Origin: an uncultured Bacteroidota bacterium
GTDB taxonomy: Bacteria > Bacteroidota > Bacteroidia > NS11-12g > UBA9320
Assembly: GCA_913056425.1 (NCBI GenBank)
Contig: CAJXLR010000108.1
Coordinates: 1-6,169 of the forward strand
DNA length: 6,169 nt
Reading direction: 5' to 3'
Part shown: positions 5,473-6,169 of the stretch, one piece after another
Position numbering within the stretch: the first letter of the stretch is position 1
How the letters are laid out: every line of letters begins with the position of its first letter
Translations under genes and position numbers: made by a program
Notes under the pieces: generated by a model
The model's input: the letters and a program-made list of their open reading frames with translations, nothing else
Told to the model about the DNA's origin: nothing
Databases searched by the model: none

Positions 5473-6169
5473 TTTGTCTTTGTGCTTGCGGGTTGGCAGG
5501 TCCTGATTTCGTTCTACAAACTGAATAATTTCACCTGCAATATCGATTCCGGTGGCATTTTCAATACCTTCTAAGCCTGGTGAAGAGTTCACCTCAATTA
5601 CCAACGGTCCGCGATCACTTCGCAGCATATCTACACCGGCGATTTTGAGGTTTAACGCATTGGCTGCCTTAATGGCCATCGACTTTTCCTTTCGGGTAAG
5701 TTTAACGGCTTGAGCGCTGCCTCCTTTGTGTAAGTTACTTCTGAATTCTCCTTCCACCCCGGTTCTTTTCATTGATCCAACCACTTTACCATCAACCACA
5801 AACGCCCGAATATCTTCAGCTTTAGCCTCTTTGATAAATTCTTGAACAATAATGTTGGCTTCTAATCCATAAAAGGCTTCAATTACAGAACTCGCAGCCT
5901 TTGCCGTTTCGGCCAGTACTACTCCTTTTCCTTGTGTTGATTCCAGTAACTTAATCACAAGTGGTGCACCACCTACCTGTTTGATTAAGTTTTTAATATC
6001 ACCCGGATGCTTGGCAAACGCAGTTCTGGGAATACCAATACCTGAACGCGATAAGATTTGTAAGCTGCGCAGTTTATCGCGAGAACGAACCAATGCCAGT
6101 GAACTCAAGGTTGTAAAAACTTTCTGAACCTCAAACTGACGAATAACAGAACTACCATAAAATGTTACG
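5461..6169 (-). CDS. rimK: RimK: ribosomal protein S6 alpha-L-glutamate ligase (5' end outside window)
   Basis: The frame is open to the window edge, giving 235 residues that begin VTFYGSSVIRQFE. From my memory of E. coli RimK (300 residues) these align without gaps from about residue 69, so roughly 68 N-terminal residues are missing. A TTG at 6106-6108 is not a real start, because homology continues upstream of it. ATP-grasp features are intact: the nucleotide-binding lysine in GGAPLVIKLLESTQGKGVV (visible residue 73), VQEFIKEA, the EGEFRSNLHKGG loop, and metal-binding D180, E192 and N194 in GVDMLRSDRGPLVIEVNSSP. RimK uses ATP to add glutamate residues to the C-terminus of ribosomal protein S6 in the cytoplasm. 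No rimB-type protease partner is visible within the window. The sigma gene follows after 43 bp. Confidence 0.95.
   Translation of the reverse strand, partial: VTFYGSSVIRQFEVQKVFTTLSSLALVRSRDKLRSLQILSRSGIGIPRTAFAKHPGDIKNLIKQVGGAPLVIKLLESTQGKGVVLAETAKAASSVIEAFYGLEANIIVQEFIKEAKAEDIRAFVVDGKVVGSMKRTGVEGEFRSNLHKGGSAQAVKLTRKEKSMAIKAANALNLKIAGVDMLRSDRGPLVIEVNSSPGLEGIENATGIDIAGEIIQFVERNQDLPTRKHKDKIGV

Overview
The window reads as a chromosomal fragment of a Bacteroidota bacterium (Cytophagia/Flavobacteriia-like). Supporting signs are moderate-to-low GC, A/T-rich gene leaders with no Shine-Dalgarno sequence, two ECF sigma factors each followed by a membrane anti-sigma candidate, WG-repeat and YwqK/MORN-type repeat proteins, PorT-type outer-membrane beta-barrels, and a short membrane HExxH protein of a type I recall from Bacteroidota. 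I see no insertion sequence, phage gene, CRISPR array, tRNA or rRNA, and no gene-free stretch over 300 bases.

Layout, plus strand (1-3499). The 3' end of a WG-repeat gene is followed by an 87-bp intergenic region holding two perfect DnaA-box 9-mers in opposite orientation, then a YwqK-family gene with 24-residue repeats. Next is a compact ECF sigma operon: sigma factor (1117-1668); a 392-residue protein with a cytoplasmic anti-sigma-like N-terminus, one membrane helix, a long disordered linker and a C-terminal beta-barrel (1680-2858); and a secreted probable beta-barrel protein (2843-3499) overlapping it by 16 bp. The middle protein has the architecture of the dual membrane-spanning anti-sigma factors described in Bacteroides thetaiotaomicron (Dma1 with its sigma factor Das1). 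Such a protein could sense the outer membrane and signal directly to a cytoplasmic sigma factor.

Layout, minus strand (6169-3496). A 5'-truncated rimK (ribosomal protein S6 glutamate ligase) is followed by a second ECF sigma factor (GTG start), a conventional single-pass anti-sigma candidate (ATGA overlap), a 110-residue membrane HExxH protein that starts on the base after the anti-sigma stop codon, and a YbaB/EbfC nucleoid-associated protein. The two gene sets converge, and the last genes overlap by four bases at their stop codons.

The central theme is two ECF sigma/anti-sigma modules facing each other within about 4.3 kb, one probably reporting on the outer membrane and the other on the inner membrane or periplasm. 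The most promising points are the dual-membrane anti-sigma with its coupled second barrel protein, the sigma/anti-sigma/HExxH unit, and the paired DnaA boxes. All functional roles are inferred from sequence patterns; no search was run.
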